Positions 53,993 to 64,000 of a stretch of DNA of 64,000 nucleotides are shown here, in pieces. The notes beneath the pieces were generated by a model that worked only from the letters and a program-made list of their open reading frames with translations, had not been told where the DNA came from and ran no database searches. Source of the DNA: Gammaproteobacteria bacterium (GTDB taxonomy: Bacteria; Pseudomonadota; Gammaproteobacteria; UBA6429; Thiohalophilaceae); contig JAUVEN010000004.1 in assembly GCA_030594815.1 (NCBI GenBank), positions 1-64,000 on the forward strand, read 5' to 3'. Numbering within the stretch: the first letter of the stretch is position 1; each line of letters opens with the position of its first letter. The position numbers were made by a program, and so were the translations under genes.

Positions 53993-56062
53993 ATGTCTTT
54001 TTCTATTAAAAATTTAAAGATAAGAAATAAACTGGCAATGATGGTGGTATTGCCAATTTTTTCCTTAATTATTTATATGTGGATAGGAATAGGCGGTAAG
54101 TATGAGTTGTCAAACCAACTAAGTACAGTATCGCAGTACATGCAGCTATCAAAAAAAATAAGTGCCTTAGTACACGAGTTACAAAAAGAAAGAGGAATGA
54201 CAGCGGGCTATATAGGCAGCAAGGGTCAGGATTTTTTCGATGCGATAATTAGTCAGCGTCGAAAAACAAACCAGCTTGTTAATGAATTAAATACTTACTT
54301 GGTTGACAGTGAGCTGGAGAACTTGAGTCGCGGTGAAAACATTGGCTTAACAAAGGGTGTTAAAGGATTAAAGAAAATTAATTCTATTCGAGAACGAGTT
54401 AGTAATTTAACAATAAGTGGGGAAGAAGCAATAGGTTTTTATACTAAATCGAATGCTGAACTCCTTGGTTCGATTTCAGATATTGCTGCTGCAAGTATTA
54501 CAGCAGATATTTCAGTTGCTGTTGTTGCATATATTAACTTTCTTCAATCAAAAGAGAGAGCAGGCATAGAACGTGCTGTATTGAGCGCTACTTTCGCACA
54601 AGATAAATTTACTGGGAACGCATATCGCAAATTAGTTTCTTTAGTTTCTCAACAGAATGCATTTAATAAAATGTTTTTAACTTTTGCTGACGATGAGGGA
54701 ATGAGTTTCTATAAAGAAAAAATGCGTGGGAGAATTGTTGCTGAAGCAGCTAGAATGAGAGAGGTCGCTTTTACAAACGCAACTACCGGTAATTTTGGTG
54801 TTTCTTCTTCAAATTGGTTTTCTGTACAAACAAAAAAAATCAACTTATTAAAATCTGTTGAAGATAATCTGGTAGAAAACCTGATAATAAAGGTGAATAA
54901 CCTATATTCAAAAACGCGTACAGCAATGTTCACGGAAGCCTTTATTGTAATCGTTGTGTTATTTATTACGGTTGCCTTTGTCTGGGTAATGAGCAAGCTT
55001 ATTACTCAACCCATTAGCCTTATGAATAACGCAGTTGAAGATTTACGAGTTGGCGATGGTGATTTGACATACCGTTTACCAGATTTAGGCGTTGATGAAG
55101 TAGGCGCGACTGCGACATCGCTGAATGGATTCATAGAAAAAATTCAAAATATTTTAATTGAGGTAAAAGAAGGGGCATCCCAACTTTCTACCGCTGCACA
55201 ACAGGTTAGCGAAACATCTCAGTTGCTTAGTTCTACTTCAAGTGAGCAAGCTGCGAGTATTGAAGAAACAAGTGCTTCTTTAGAAGAGATGAGTGCGTCT
55301 ATTCAGCAAAATGCCGAAAACTCAAAAACAACAGATAACCTTGCAACATCTACTTCGGGTCAGGCAAATGAAGGTGGTGGCGCGGTAAAAGAAACTGTTG
55401 AGGCGATGAGTACTATTGCTGCAAAAATAGGTGTTATTGAAGATATTGCATACAAAACTAACTTGTTAGCGTTAAATGCTGCAATTGAAGCAGCACGTGC
55501 TGGTGAGCATGGTAAAGGTTTCGCGGTTGTTGCAGATGAAGTAAGAAAGCTAGCAGAACGCAGCCAAAACTCAGCACAGGAAATTAGTGATTTAGCAAGT
55601 AACAGCGTTAAAGTTGCTGAACGAGCTGGCAGTTTAATTAATGATATGGTGCCAAATATTCAGGAAACAGCAGACCTGGTGCAAGAAATAAGCGCAGCAT
55701 CAAATGAACAAGCGTCAGGTGTTGAACAAGTAACTTTGGCCGTGGAGCAATTGGATAAAGCTGCTCAAAACAGCGCATCTTCATCTGAAGAATTAGCTGC
55801 GACAGCAGAAGAAATGTTTGCACAAACAGAAGAGCTTAAAAATACTATTGATTTCTTTAAGCTCGATGATGAACCCGGTGTAAATGTTAAGAAAATATCG
55901 TCACCAGAAAAAGCCGCTAAACAATTAAGACCTGAACCCGTAAAGAAAAAAGTGATAAAGAAAAGCCCCGCGAGTCCACCTAAAAAAGTTATTAAGCGAG
56001 AGTCAGAGCTTTCAACTGAATCAGGAATCGTAAGCGAAAAAGATTTTGAACGGTTTAAATAA
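53993..56062 (+). CDS. Chemoreceptor MCP B with NIT (nitrate/nitrite-sensing) domain
   Basis: A 689-residue chemoreceptor with a helix at about 14-30 and a periplasmic NIT-type sensor (about 35-290). The sensor shows the signature [20 protein letters not shown], then a second long helical half. A membrane helix at about 309-335 is followed by HAMP ([18 protein letters not shown]). The signalling tip [16 protein letters not shown] and [19 protein letters not shown] follows. The C-terminus has a lysine-rich tail (KKKVIKK). NIT domains bind nitrate or nitrite in known receptors, so this is probably the taxis receptor for denitrification substrates. Confidence 0.92.
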   Translation: MSFSIKNLKIRNKLAMMVVLPIFSLIIYMWIGIGGKYELSNQLSTVSQYMQLSKKISALVHELQKERGMTAGYIGSKGQDFFDAIISQRRKTNQLVNELNTYLVDSELENLSRGENIGLTKGVKGLKKINSIRERVSNLTISGEEAIGFYTKSNAELLGSISDIAAASITADISVAVVAYINFLQSKERAGIERAVLSATFAQDKFTGNAYRKLVSLVSQQNAFNKMFLTFADDEGMSFYKEKMRGRIVAEAARMREVAFTNATTGNFGVSSSNWFSVQTKKINLLKSVEDNLVENLIIKVNNLYSKTRTAMFTEAFIVIVVLFITVAFVWVMSKLITQPISLMNNAVEDLRVGDGDLTYRLPDLGVDEVGATATSLNGFIEKIQNILIEVKEGASQLSTAAQQVSETSQLLSSTSSEQAASIEETSASLEEMSASIQQNAENSKTTDNLATSTSGQANEGGGAVKETVEAMSTIAAKIGVIEDIAYKTNLLALNAAIEAARAGEHGKGFAVVADEVRKLAERSQNSAQEISDLASNSVKVAERAGSLINDMVPNIQETADLVQEISAASNEQASGVEQVTLAVEQLDKAAQNSASSSEELAATAEEMFAQTEELKNTIDFFKLDDEPGVNVKKISSPEKAAKQLRPEPVKKKVIKKSPASPPKKVIKRESELSTESGIVSEKDFERFK

Positions 56063-56094
56063 AGCTATTCGATTATATTTTAGGAGAAATTATC

Positions 56095-56643
56095 GTGAAT
56101 GATATAGCAGCAACAGAAGAAAATATGCTGACACTTGCAGAAACTAATGAGTTAATTAGTGAGATGGATGATACCGGTACAAAATATTTAACGTTTAAAG
56201 TAGGCGGTGAACTTTTTGGAACTGAAATTGATAATATCAACGAAATTATCGAATACAGTGATATGACACGAGTGCCTCTTACACCTCCTCATATACGTGG
56301 TGTAAGTAATTTGCGAGGGAATGTTGTTCCCATCATTGATCTTGCTGTACGTCTAGGGAAAGAGGCTGGAGAAACAACTAAACGCACTTGTATCATTATT
56401 GTTGAAATGGAAGATGAGGGAGAGACGATGGACATTGGCTTTGTGGTTGATGAAGTCGACGAAGTTCTTGATATACATGAAGATGCTATTGAGCCAGCCC
56501 CTCAGTTTGGTGCAGAAATTAGTAGTGATTATATTAATGGTATGGGAAAAATTGATGGTGAATTTGTCATTCTATTATTATTGAATGAAGTTTTATCAAT
56601 TAGTGGATTAAGTGAATTAGTATCAAATGATTCATCTATTTAA
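56095..56643 (+). CDS. cheW: Chemotaxis coupling protein CheW (copy 1)
   Basis: A 182-residue CheW with the KYLTFKVGGELFGTEI opening, VPLTPPHIRGVSNLRGNVVPIIDL and an acidic C-terminus. It couples receptors to CheA. It starts with GTG 56095, supported by AGGAG seven bases before. The related cheW at 59102 differs by a longer C-terminus. Confidence 0.93.
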   Translation: MNDIAATEENMLTLAETNELISEMDDTGTKYLTFKVGGELFGTEIDNINEIIEYSDMTRVPLTPPHIRGVSNLRGNVVPIIDLAVRLGKEAGETTKRTCIIIVEMEDEGETMDIGFVVDEVDEVLDIHEDAIEPAPQFGAEISSDYINGMGKIDGEFVILLLLNEVLSISGLSELVSNDSSI

Positions 56644-56662
56644 AGTTAATTAAAGTATAAAT

Positions 56663-57493
56663 ATGACTATAGTAGCAGGACATGGTTTATCTATTTCAGA
56701 TAAGGAATTTAATTTATTTAAATCACTTATTTATGATAAAGCGGGTATAGCCTTATCAGAGAGTAAGCGTAACTTAGTTGTCAGCCGATTAAGTAAACGC
56801 ATGCGCCAGTTAGACATTGATTCCTTTAAACAATATCATGATCTGGTAACACAAAAACATAATGATACCGAGATCCAAAATATAATTGATTTCTTAACAA
56901 CGAACGAAACTTATTTTTTTCGTGAACCTAAGCACTTTGATTTTTTGAAAAATGAAGTGCTGGTTAAACTTAAGTCCGGTACTAATTTTAAAATATGGAG
57001 TGCTGCAAGTTCTACAGGAGAAGAGGCTTATAGTATCGCAATGGTTTTAGCTGAAAAATTCGGCTTGCAATCAGATTGGAAAGTTTATGGTACAGATATT
57101 AATAGTGACGTAGTGAAACAAGCAAGCCGAGGCTTGTATCCTATTGATGAGAGTGAAAAAATTTCTAAAAATCACTTAATAAACTATTGTTTGAAAGGTG
57201 TTCGTGACCAGTCTGGAAAAATGTTAATGGATAGTCGTCTTAAAAGACATATTAATTTTGACTTGCTTAACCTGAATGGCGTTTGGCCCGATCATATTAG
57301 TAACTTCGATATGATATTTTTGCGCAACATAATGATTTATTTTGATCTTGAAACCAAACAAAAATTAGTGAATAAGATTGCAGATAAAATAAAACCAGGT
57401 GGTTATCTGATTATTGGTCATTCTGAAACATTAAATCAAATTACAGATAGATTTAAAATTATACGTCCTTCGATATGCCAGAAAATAAAATAA
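56663..57493 (+). CDS. cheR: Chemotaxis protein methyltransferase CheR
   Basis: A 276-residue SAM-dependent methyltransferase that methylates glutamates on MCPs. The N-terminal helical domain (FNLFKSLIYDKAGIALSES) is followed by the Rossmann part, with YFFREPKHFDFL, FKIWSAASSTGEEAYSIAM and GYLIIGHSETL. It overlaps cheD by 19 bases, so they are co-translated. Confidence 0.95.
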   Translation: MTIVAGHGLSISDKEFNLFKSLIYDKAGIALSESKRNLVVSRLSKRMRQLDIDSFKQYHDLVTQKHNDTEIQNIIDFLTTNETYFFREPKHFDFLKNEVLVKLKSGTNFKIWSAASSTGEEAYSIAMVLAEKFGLQSDWKVYGTDINSDVVKQASRGLYPIDESEKISKNHLINYCLKGVRDQSGKMLMDSRLKRHINFDLLNLNGVWPDHISNFDMIFLRNIMIYFDLETKQKLVNKIADKIKPGGYLIIGHSETLNQITDRFKIIRPSICQKIK

Positions 57494-57963
57494 AATATTT
57501 AATGGGACGGCATGTAATAGAACCGGGTGGTTTTTATTTTGGGACTGATGAAAATAAAATTTACACATTGCTGGGGTCTTGTGTGGCTGTAACGATGTGG
57601 AATCCAACTCAACAAATCGCAGGTATGTGTCATGTCGTTTTACCTGAGCGAGGCAAAGAAGCATCTAGCACCCGATTTGCATGTTGTGCAATAAAAAAGT
57701 TTTTGAAAAATATTGATGAGTTTTGTACTAGGCCAGTTGATTATGAAGTTGGTGTATACGGAGGGGGAAATATGTTCCCTTCACTTGGGAAAGATCCGGA
57801 AAAATCAATTGGAATGAAGAATTTTAAAGAAATTGAACGATTACTACTTGAAACCGGGTTTGTTATAAAATTTAAAGATGTTGGTGGAGCGTATGCAAGA
57901 AAACTTACTCTGAATAGAGAAACCGGTGGTATAACACTAGAACATGTAAAAGTGGAAACTTAA
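57475..57963 (+). CDS. cheD: Chemoreceptor deamidase CheD
   Basis: A 162-residue deamidase. The catalytic cysteine is C36 in [11 protein letters not shown] and the histidine H53 in [10 protein letters not shown], with the expected spacing of 17. The threonine that completes the triad is probably in the SSTRFACCA stretch. CheD deamidates receptor glutamines and may bind CheC or the receptors. It overlaps cheR at its start. Confidence 0.94.
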   Translation: MPENKIKYLMGRHVIEPGGFYFGTDENKIYTLLGSCVAVTMWNPTQQIAGMCHVVLPERGKEASSTRFACCAIKKFLKNIDEFCTRPVDYEVGVYGGGNMFPSLGKDPEKSIGMKNFKEIERLLLETGFVIKFKDVGGAYARKLTLNRETGGITLEHVKVET

Positions 57964-57973
57964 TAGAGAATTT

Positions 57974-59059
57974 ATGAGTAAGATAAAAGTATTAGTAGTT
58001 GATGATTCTGCTGTTATTCGTCAAGTGATGACAGAAATTATTAAAGGAGATTCAGTTTTAGAACTGGATGCTGCAGTCGTCGATCCTATTTTTGCCATGA
58101 AAAGAATGGAGCTAAACTGGCCTGATGTAATTGTACTTGATGTCGAAATGCCGCGTATGGATGGGATCACTTTTTTGAAAAAAGTAATGGCAGAACATCC
58201 GACCCCCGTTGTAATGTGTTCGACTTTAACTGCAACGGGTACAGAAACTGCGTTAGAAGCGATGGCTGCTGGTGCAATTGATATTATTACCAAACCTAAG
58301 ATGGGCGCAAAGGCGCATTTGTTAGAAGAAAACAAACGTATTATTAATGTTATTAAGTCTGCAGCAAAGGCGCGTAATTTAGATAAACTGAAAACTGTAT
58401 TTAAGACATCAAATAAAGTGCCTGCGCCAATTGCAAAAAAATTCACCGCTGATGCTGTTTTAGATAAAGCAACATCGGCTATGACTCAAACAACAGAAAG
58501 TATTGTTGCGATAGGAACATCAACAGGGGGAACGCAGGCTTTAGAGGTTGTATTAACAGCGTTGCCAAAGGTTTGCCCTGGAATCGTTGTAGTACAACAT
58601 ATGCCCGAAAAATTCACCGCCGCATTTGCTAGTCGATTAAATGGTATCTGTGATGTTGAAGTCCGCGAAGCAAAAAATAATGATCGTGTGCTGCCAGGTG
58701 TTGTTCTAATTGCGCCCGGTGGAAAACATATGACTTTAAAGCGAAGTGGTGCACTTTATCTCGTTGAAGTGAAAGACGGGCCTTTAGTTAATCGCCATCG
58801 TCCATCAGTTGATGTTTTATTTCGTTCTGTTGCAAAGTTTGCGGGTAAAAATGCTCTCGGTATTATTATGACAGGAATGGGTGATGATGGTGCACGTGGA
58901 ATGCTGGAAATGAGAGAAGTTGGTTCAAAAACGTTAGGGCAAAACGAAGCGACGTGTATAGTTTATGGAATGCCAAAAGAAGCCTATAAACTAGGTGCCG
59001 TTGATGAAGAAATTGACTTGGATGAGATTGCTAAAAGAATAGTTAAATCTTATAGATAA
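57974..59059 (+). CDS. cheB: Chemotaxis methylesterase CheB
   Basis: A 361-residue protein with an N-terminal receiver ([11 protein letters not shown], phosphoacceptor in [13 protein letters not shown]) and a C-terminal esterase/amidase. The serine is in [12 protein letters not shown], the histidine in [13 protein letters not shown] and the aspartate in [12 protein letters not shown]. It removes methyl groups added by CheR. Confidence 0.95.
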   Translation: MSKIKVLVVDDSAVIRQVMTEIIKGDSVLELDAAVVDPIFAMKRMELNWPDVIVLDVEMPRMDGITFLKKVMAEHPTPVVMCSTLTATGTETALEAMAAGAIDIITKPKMGAKAHLLEENKRIINVIKSAAKARNLDKLKTVFKTSNKVPAPIAKKFTADAVLDKATSAMTQTTESIVAIGTSTGGTQALEVVLTALPKVCPGIVVVQHMPEKFTAAFASRLNGICDVEVREAKNNDRVLPGVVLIAPGGKHMTLKRSGALYLVEVKDGPLVNRHRPSVDVLFRSVAKFAGKNALGIIMTGMGDDGARGMLEMREVGSKTLGQNEATCIVYGMPKEAYKLGAVDEEIDLDEIAKRIVKSYR

Positions 59060-59101
59060 TATATTTCAGTACGATATTAAAGGTCGTTAGGAGACATTAA
59101 T

Positions 59102-59644
59102 ATGAACCAGTTAGTTGATAAAAATAAAGAAGTGGTCTCAGCACAACAAGATTTAGTCATGAAATATTTAACATTTCTTTTGGGTGAAAAATCTTATGCA
59201 ATTAGTATATTGAAGATAAAAGAGATTTTAGAATATGGAAAAATAACACCCATTCCTAAAATGCCAGACTTCATTTGTGGCGCAATTAATTTACGAGGTA
59301 AACTCGTTCCTGTTATTGATTTGCTGGAGCGTTTAGGGAATGGTAAGAGTGGAATTGGAAAGCGCTCATGTATTGTTATTGTAGAAATGGCATTTGGAGC
59401 AGAAGTTCTTAATATCGGTGTGATTGTTGATGCTGTCAGCAAAGTGATGGATTTTAAGAATTCGGATGTTGAAGCAGCCCCTTCGTTTGGTGGTACAGTT
59501 GAAACTGATTTTATTGAAGGAATGGGTAAAGTAGATGAAGAGTTTGTGATTATTTTGAATATAGATCGTGTCTTAAGTTTAGGTGATCTTGCTTTATTGG
59601 CAGAGTCTAAAAATGTATCTGCTCAAGCTGCGGGCGTTGAATAA
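59102..59644 (+). CDS. cheW: Chemotaxis coupling protein CheW (copy 2)
   Basis: A second CheW of 180 residues: MKYLTFLLGEKSYAISILKI, IPKMPDFICGAINLRGKLVPVIDL and IGVIVDAVSKVMD. The two copies in one cluster may serve different receptors. It is the last gene of the plus-strand che block; no terminator is obvious after it. Confidence 0.92.
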   Translation: MNQLVDKNKEVVSAQQDLVMKYLTFLLGEKSYAISILKIKEILEYGKITPIPKMPDFICGAINLRGKLVPVIDLLERLGNGKSGIGKRSCIVIVEMAFGAEVLNIGVIVDAVSKVMDFKNSDVEAAPSFGGTVETDFIEGMGKVDEEFVIILNIDRVLSLGDLALLAESKNVSAQAAGVE

Positions 59645-59738
59645 TTTAGTCTTTACTTATTACTGTATCTATATAGTTTAAATAGCATCGCTAATTAGAT
59701 CTATCGGTAGGAAGAAAAGGGGGGGAGTAAGTACTAGA

Positions 59739-60398
59739 TTAATTAATGTTCTTTTTATAAGAATTTGGTAGTTCTTTTGAGTTTAGCCAATCTGTCAATG
59801 GCATCCAATCCTCAATAGTCTTGCTTAATGCAGACTGTTCTTTGTTATCAAAAATACTCGCACCTTTTGCAGCATATTTAATATAGTTTTGTGAGTCATG
59901 CAGAGTAGCAATCAACGGTAATTTTATACTGTCGGTAAACTTCATTAGTTCAGAATAAATATGTGATCGTTCTCGAACTCGATTTGCCACCATGCATATA
60001 TCTTTATCTTCAGTAGTTATTCGGTATTTAAGCAATAGTTGATAAATGAAATAGCCTGCTGCTTGGATATCAATGGGTGAAGGTAATATTGGAATAATAA
60101 TGCTGTTAGTTAGGCTTATAAGCTGTTGCATCTTCTCTCTCTCAAGACTGGCTGGCGTGTCAATGATGAGATAGTCCAAATTTTCTGGATACAGAAAGTG
60201 TTCAGTATTGGCATTTATTGCTTTTATTTTAGGCAAATCAAAAGTGCGCAGACGCAACCAATTGAGGCTGGATTTTTGAGGGTCAAAGTCGGCTAAACCA
60301 ACATTAAGTCCCCAGCTTGCGTAATAAGCTGCGAGGTTGGTTGAAATAGTACTTTTACCACAGCCCCCTTTGGGGTTTAGTAACATTATTTTTTGCAT
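59739..60398 (-). CDS. Orphan ParA/MinD-like ATPase
   Basis: A 219-residue ATPase of the ParA superfamily with the deviant Walker A LNPKGGCGKSTISTNL, DFDPQKSS and LDYLIIDTPAS. No ParB gene adjoins. ParA-like ParC proteins place chemoreceptor arrays at cell poles in vibrios, and this gene sits inside a chemotaxis cluster, so array positioning is plausible. It is on the opposite strand to the che genes. Confidence 0.85.
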   Translation of the reverse strand: MQKIMLLNPKGGCGKSTISTNLAAYYASWGLNVGLADFDPQKSSLNWLRLRTFDLPKIKAINANTEHFLYPENLDYLIIDTPASLEREKMQQLISLTNSIIIPILPSPIDIQAAGYFIYQLLLKYRITTEDKDICMVANRVRERSHIYSELMKFTDSIKLPLIATLHDSQNYIKYAAKGASIFDNKEQSALSKTIEDWMPLTDWLNSKELPNSYKKNIN

Positions 60399-60811
60399 AT
60401 CTATTCGAGTCGTGTGCTAGGTATATATATATTATCGGACGAACAATTAAAAAGTTGAATGTGTTATTCCTTTTTTCCTTGTGGATTTTTCTCCCATAAT
60501 ATAAGAACCTTTGCTACACCATATTTGTTGTATTTAGATAACTAAATATGAATGAAAGCATAAGCAAATTAAGAAAAGGATAAGAAAAATTACAAGAAGC
60601 CGTATTTTGCCAATTCGGCACTACAACGGTAAATATATTAGCTACAAGGAGAAAATATACTCACAAAAAATCATAAAAACCGTAAAATATTTGTTAATTA
60701 TTGCGAATTTAGCAATTTTATCCTCCGAAAAATTCGCAAAAATCGCTATTTCTACTATCATCATACTTGAGTCAGCCAGATAACAAATAATAGTAATAAT
60801 ATGAGGAAAGC
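60399..60811. other. Intergenic region between parA and the MerR/receiver gene
   Basis: About 413 bases of AT-rich sequence. I see no gene and no clear terminator. Partial inverted words (GCGAATTTAGC, ATTCGCAAAAATCGC) near 60704-60745 could be operator half-sites for the MerR-like regulator, but this is weak. Confidence 0.5.
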
Positions 60812-61402
60812 ATGGAGAAGAAAGCTGAAACATATTTAACACCTGGTCAGGTTGCCAAGATGTTAATGGTTTCACCGGCGGCCTTGAGAGTTTGGGCTGA
60901 AAAGGGAGACATTAAGGCGCTAACAACACCGGGTGGACATCGCCGATTTTTACCTGTTGAAGTAAAACGATTTGCAGCTGAACGAGGGATAAAAAATCTT
61001 GATGAAAGTAAAAAGAAAATCTCAATATTAATTGTGGATGATGAATCGCAGCTTTTGAGTTATCTTTCAAAAGTATTAAAGAAATATTCTGATTTAGTTG
61101 ATGTTGAAATTGCAGATAACGGGTTTAGTGCGGGAGTAAAAGTAAATGAACTTAAACCAAATATAATTTTGCTTGATTTAATGATGGCAGGATTAGATGG
61201 TTTTGGTGTCTGCAAACAAATTAAGTCTACTCCATTGACTTCAAATACACGGGTAATTGCAATGACAGGTTTCCCGTCAACTGAAAATGTTGAGAAGATT
61301 TTGTCGTTAGGTGCAGAAGTATGCTTGAGCAAGCCTATTAATAAAGATGAATTACTTAAACTTATTGGTATAGAAGAGCATTTAAAAAATGAACAAAATT
61401 AA
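60812..61402 (+). CDS. MerR-type HTH fused to a response-regulator receiver domain
   Basis: A 196-residue fusion. Residues 5-60 form a MerR/excisionase-type winged HTH (YLTPGQVAKMLMVSPAALRVW, TTPGGHRRF). Residues 68-190 form a receiver domain with DDESQLLSYL, phosphoacceptor in NIILLDLMMAGLDGF, and SKPINKDELL. It could bind DNA in response to a chemotaxis-type kinase. The order HTH then receiver is less common than receiver then HTH. Confidence 0.88.
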   Translation: MEKKAETYLTPGQVAKMLMVSPAALRVWAEKGDIKALTTPGGHRRFLPVEVKRFAAERGIKNLDESKKKISILIVDDESQLLSYLSKVLKKYSDLVDVEIADNGFSAGVKVNELKPNIILLDLMMAGLDGFGVCKQIKSTPLTSNTRVIAMTGFPSTENVEKILSLGAEVCLSKPINKDELLKLIGIEEHLKNEQN

Positions 61403-61782
61403 GAGAAATACGTTCTGAACGCAGATTAAAAGAACGTTTTACTGTACTGCAGGATTATGCGCATCTAATGTTATTGACTGAAATAGATTTAAAAGATTGT
61501 AAATATGATGGTGTTTATACAGCATCAGATACAAAATGATTGAAATATGATTTAAAAAAAGAATGTGAATGTTTAATTGATAAGTCAACGACAAGTATTA
61601 TGGAGCATGACTTAAAAAATATTGTTAAAGAAATACAAGTTGCCAAATATTATATAGAACGAAAATCTGCACATAATGTTCAAGCTGATGTTGCTTGTGA
61701 CCCTTGTTCCTGGATTGCTGAATATAACAACACTTACTCAGCTTCTATTGAGATTATTAGAGCTAAAGTTAGTGAGCAATGA
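61396..61782 (+). pseudogene. Small broken protein of unknown family
   Basis: An open frame from 61396 reads LREIRSERRLKERFTVLQDY and LTEIDLKDCKYDG up to a TGA at 61537-61539. It continues in the same frame as LKYDLKKECECLIDKSTTSI, VAKYYIERKS and ACDPCSWIAEYN. There is no good start codon upstream (an ATG near 61468 is internal). This looks like one helical gene broken by a stop and lacking its 5' end, or two short pieces. I recognise no family. Confidence 0.35.
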
Positions 61783-61936
61783 AGGATAATATTATAAACG
61801 ATCTGTATATCAGTGCCGATGAATTATTAAATGCAATAATTATCAGATGATGATGTTTACAAATTTTAAACATCCAGGCTCACCTACTAAATTATAAACA
61901 ATGGTTATTTTTTGAATTTCTAATGAGTAGTAAATT

Positions 61937-63205
61937 ATGATTAATATCTTACCGTCAATATTTAAGAATGCGCAGTCTATGTATGGTAAAACATTACATT
62001 ATGTTTTCATTGCCTGGTTTTTAGGATTGTTGTTGATGCTATCAGGTATGTATTTTCTCGCGAGTGATAACGTCACTAGTTTATCTGTAACAGTAGTTTC
62101 TACGGGAATCGTTTTCTTATTAATTGGTAATTATTTTCTATTAAAAGAATCAGTTTATAACCGAGCGAAAGAAAAAAGAGATGAGGATCTTTATAAGCGA
62201 CTAGATAACGAGTATGAACGGCTAATGAGTGCTGCAGGGGACGAGAAAAATAATCAGTTTGAAAAATTTGAAGAAGAGCTGTCTCGCGTAAAATCTATAC
62301 AAGGTGATGCTATTAAAGGAGTAATATCCAGTTTTCAGGGTTTAGAATCACAATCAAAAAACCAACTTGATTTGGTAACCGATTTAATCTCTCTTCTGGC
62401 AATAAATAACGAAAATAAAAATGATAAGAAAAGTTTTCGAGAAGAAGCAACAGATATGATTTCAATGTTTTTGCATAGCATTGAAGAGATGAGCGATGGT
62501 AGCCGACACATGGTAGATGCCATGAATAAGATGTCTATTAATATAAATGCAATTGAAAAGCTCATTGGTGAAATAGACGGTATAAGTTCACAGACAAATT
62601 TGTTAGCACTGAATGCATCTATTGAAGCTGCTCGTGCCGGAGAAGCTGGACGTGGTTTTTCTGTTGTAGCAGATGAAGTTAGATCGCTATCTAAACGAAG
62701 CGGACATTTTAGTGATGAGATTCGTACTAATTATCATGAAATTGAAAAAACAATGTCTGAGGCAAAAATTATAGTAGGAAAGATTGCTGCAAGTGATCTA
62801 ACACTGACAATGAACTCAAAAGGTCGAATGGATGAGATGATGTCAGAAATTGAAGAAACAAATACAAATATATTAAATGAATTAAAAAATGTATCCAATA
62901 TAGCAGCAGCAATAACAGATGATGTTGAGCTTGCTTTGCAGTCAATGCAATTTGAAGATATGACTAATCAGCTGCTTGAACATTTGAATCTACGTATAGA
63001 TACTTTACGGGGGTTTGAGAAAGCTTCGTCTCTATCAAGGAACTATATTAGTGTTGTGAATAAGAATGAAATAGAAAATGAATTTGAAGAACATGCAGGT
63101 CAATTGCAAGCTATGATGGAATCTGCATATGAGTTGTCAGAGAAAACATCACACAACCCTGTCCATATAGAAAATATGGATGATGGTGGTATTGATTTCT
63201 TTTAA
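61937..63205 (+). CDS. Chemoreceptor MCP C without periplasmic sensor
   Basis: A 422-residue receptor with two adjacent helices (about residues 22-44 and 53-72), a long cytoplasmic coiled coil and the tip [20 protein letters not shown] followed by [15 protein letters not shown]. The C-terminal [14 protein letters not shown] is shared with MCP A. It lies 11 bases upstream of a receiver gene, so they are probably co-transcribed. Confidence 0.9.
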   Translation: MINILPSIFKNAQSMYGKTLHYVFIAWFLGLLLMLSGMYFLASDNVTSLSVTVVSTGIVFLLIGNYFLLKESVYNRAKEKRDEDLYKRLDNEYERLMSAAGDEKNNQFEKFEEELSRVKSIQGDAIKGVISSFQGLESQSKNQLDLVTDLISLLAINNENKNDKKSFREEATDMISMFLHSIEEMSDGSRHMVDAMNKMSININAIEKLIGEIDGISSQTNLLALNASIEAARAGEAGRGFSVVADEVRSLSKRSGHFSDEIRTNYHEIEKTMSEAKIIVGKIAASDLTLTMNSKGRMDEMMSEIEETNTNILNELKNVSNIAAAITDDVELALQSMQFEDMTNQLLEHLNLRIDTLRGFEKASSLSRNYISVVNKNEIENEFEEHAGQLQAMMESAYELSEKTSHNPVHIENMDDGGIDFF

Positions 63206-63216
63206 AGGTAATGTAA

Positions 63217-63585
63217 ATGAAAATTCTTATTGTAGACGATGAACCATCAGTTCTAAAAATGCTACGGAAAATACTTAAGAGTGAATCTGATGATATTCTT
63301 GAAGCGGTGAATGGTGAAGAAGCTTTACTAATATGTCAGGAGAAAGATGTGGATATATTAATTACAGATATTGTTATGCCGAAAAAACACGGTATTGATC
63401 TGATTATGGAAGTAAAAAAAATAAAACCAAACCTTCCTATTGTTGCAATTTCAGGTGGTGGTGGTGTAACAGGGCGGTTTGATTATCTTGAGATTGCAGA
63501 ATTACTTGGTGCAAAAAATATATTGCATAAACCATTTGATGCATCTGAGTTACGTGATGTGATCCATAGAATTGTCAGCTCTTAA
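63217..63585 (+). CDS. Single-domain response regulator
   Basis: A 122-residue receiver: VDDEPSVLKMLRKIL, phosphoacceptor in ILITDIVMPKKHGID, SGGGG at the T position and KPFDASELRDVI. It differs from CheY in the 'SGGG' region, a feature of receivers partnered with PAS kinases. The next gene begins two bases after its stop. Confidence 0.88.
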   Translation: MKILIVDDEPSVLKMLRKILKSESDDILEAVNGEEALLICQEKDVDILITDIVMPKKHGIDLIMEVKKIKPNLPIVAISGGGGVTGRFDYLEIAELLGAKNILHKPFDASELRDVIHRIVSS

Positions 63586-63587
63586 TC

Positions 63588-64000
63588 ATGTCTCAAGATT
63601 CTATTTCTGATTCAAAAGAAATGCTGCCTGATTTATTTAAAGCGGCGTTATCTGCCATAGCAGATGGTATTGTTATTACAGATAATAGAGGAGATATTAA
63701 GTGGGTAAATGCTGCTTTTGAAACTTTAACAGGATATTCGTTTGATCAAGCATTTAATAAAAATCTAAATATTTTAAAATCAGGAAAACAAAACCCTGAA
63801 TTTTATAAAGAACTATGGCAAACAATTCTAGCTGATGATGTTTGGGCTGGAGAGCTTTGGAACAAAAGAAAAGATGGAAGCATATATCTTGAAGAGCAAA
63901 GTATTACCCCGGTTAAAGATAAAAATGAAAATATAACGCATTATATAGCGATTAAGCGAGATGTTACCACACAACATCAATTACACGATCAGTTGCATCA
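63588..64000 (+). CDS. PAS-domain sensor protein, N-terminal part
   Basis: The start ATG 63588 is followed by MSQDSISDSKEMLPDLFKAA and a PAS domain (about residues 20-125: DGIVITDNRGDIKWVNAAFETL-type opening, ILKSGKQNPEFYKELW, WAGELWNKRKDGSIYLEEQS and IAIKRDVT). The frame runs to the window edge, so the output domain (kinase, cyclase or MCP-linked) is not visible. Confidence 0.85.
   Translation, partial: MSQDSISDSKEMLPDLFKAALSAIADGIVITDNRGDIKWVNAAFETLTGYSFDQAFNKNLNILKSGKQNPEFYKELWQTILADDVWAGELWNKRKDGSIYLEEQSITPVKDKNENITHYIAIKRDVTTQHQLHDQLH

Noticed and set aside
61781-61852. Short frame MKDNIINDLYISADELLN, reminiscent of the start of a phosphoribosyltransferase
   Set aside because: It stops after about 23 codons and nothing of the rest of the family follows in any frame; too little to call.

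Overview
This window is an AT-rich chromosomal segment from a denitrifying member of the Gammaproteobacteria. That assignment rests on the gene families: a Ccm system I haem-ligation locus, Dnr-type regulation, periplasmic Nap nitrate reductase, cytochrome cd1 nitrite reductase and cytochrome-c NO reductase. No rRNA or species marker is present, so I do not name a genus. VCR-like integron attC sites hint at a marine or sediment lineage, but that is only suggestive.

Layout. (1) 1-4451: the end of ccmE and then ccmFGHI, for cytochrome c maturation. (2) 4461-12542: a small thioredoxin-fold gene divergent from a Dnr/NnrR-type Crp-Fnr regulator, then norCB, a terminator, and norE-norF-norQ-(membrane protein)-(polyferredoxin)-norD. 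(3) 12569-18452: nirS, a NirT-like tetrahaem protein fused to a second haem-binding module, a cupredoxin, and a first NirN-like cytochrome. (4) 18470-24273: an array of integron gene cassettes, all on the minus strand and with no integrase in view. It has five attC-like sites. Two of these sites are split by insertion sequences, one IS3-family and one IS110-family. Cassette genes are a Phd/ParE toxin-antitoxin pair with a broken toxin, an exported DsrE-like protein, two related SpoIIAA/STAS-like proteins and a membrane protein. (5) 24598-26068: a trihaem cytochrome and a membrane-anchored hemerythrin. (6) 26308-34420: the haem d1 operon nirE-C-F-D-L-G-H, a PilJ/NarX-like sensor-domain protein, nirJ and a second nirN. 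(7) 34537-36556: a polyferredoxin membrane protein and a small ferredoxin. (8) 36794-43080: napFDAGHBC. (9) 43134-49433: a PepSY/two-component system, an Arg/His-rich exported protein, a degraded gene, a chemoreceptor and an internally deleted alpha-carbonic anhydrase. (10) 49787-64000: a chemotaxis cluster (MCP, cheY, STAS, cheA, a NIT-domain MCP, cheW, cheR, cheD, cheB, cheW), a ParA-like ATPase, a MerR-HTH/receiver fusion, another MCP, a receiver protein and the start of a PAS sensor.

How the parts fit. Nap reduces nitrate to nitrite, NirS reduces nitrite to NO using haem d1 made by the nirE-N genes, and NorCB reduces NO to N2O. All the c-type cytochromes need the ccm system. Five perfect or near-perfect TTGAY-N4-RTCAA palindromes lie ahead of dnr, norC, nirS, nirE and napF, which points to one Dnr/Fnr-class regulon. 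No nos genes are visible here. The NIT-domain chemoreceptor and the PilJ/NarX-like protein suggest that nitrate or nitrite sensing is tied both to motility and to the nir operon.

Several genes carry single-base lesions (ParE toxin, IS3 orfA, IS110 transposase, the small ferredoxin, two hypothetical genes). Most are in accessory DNA and look like decay, but sequencing error in homopolymers cannot be excluded from sequence alone.
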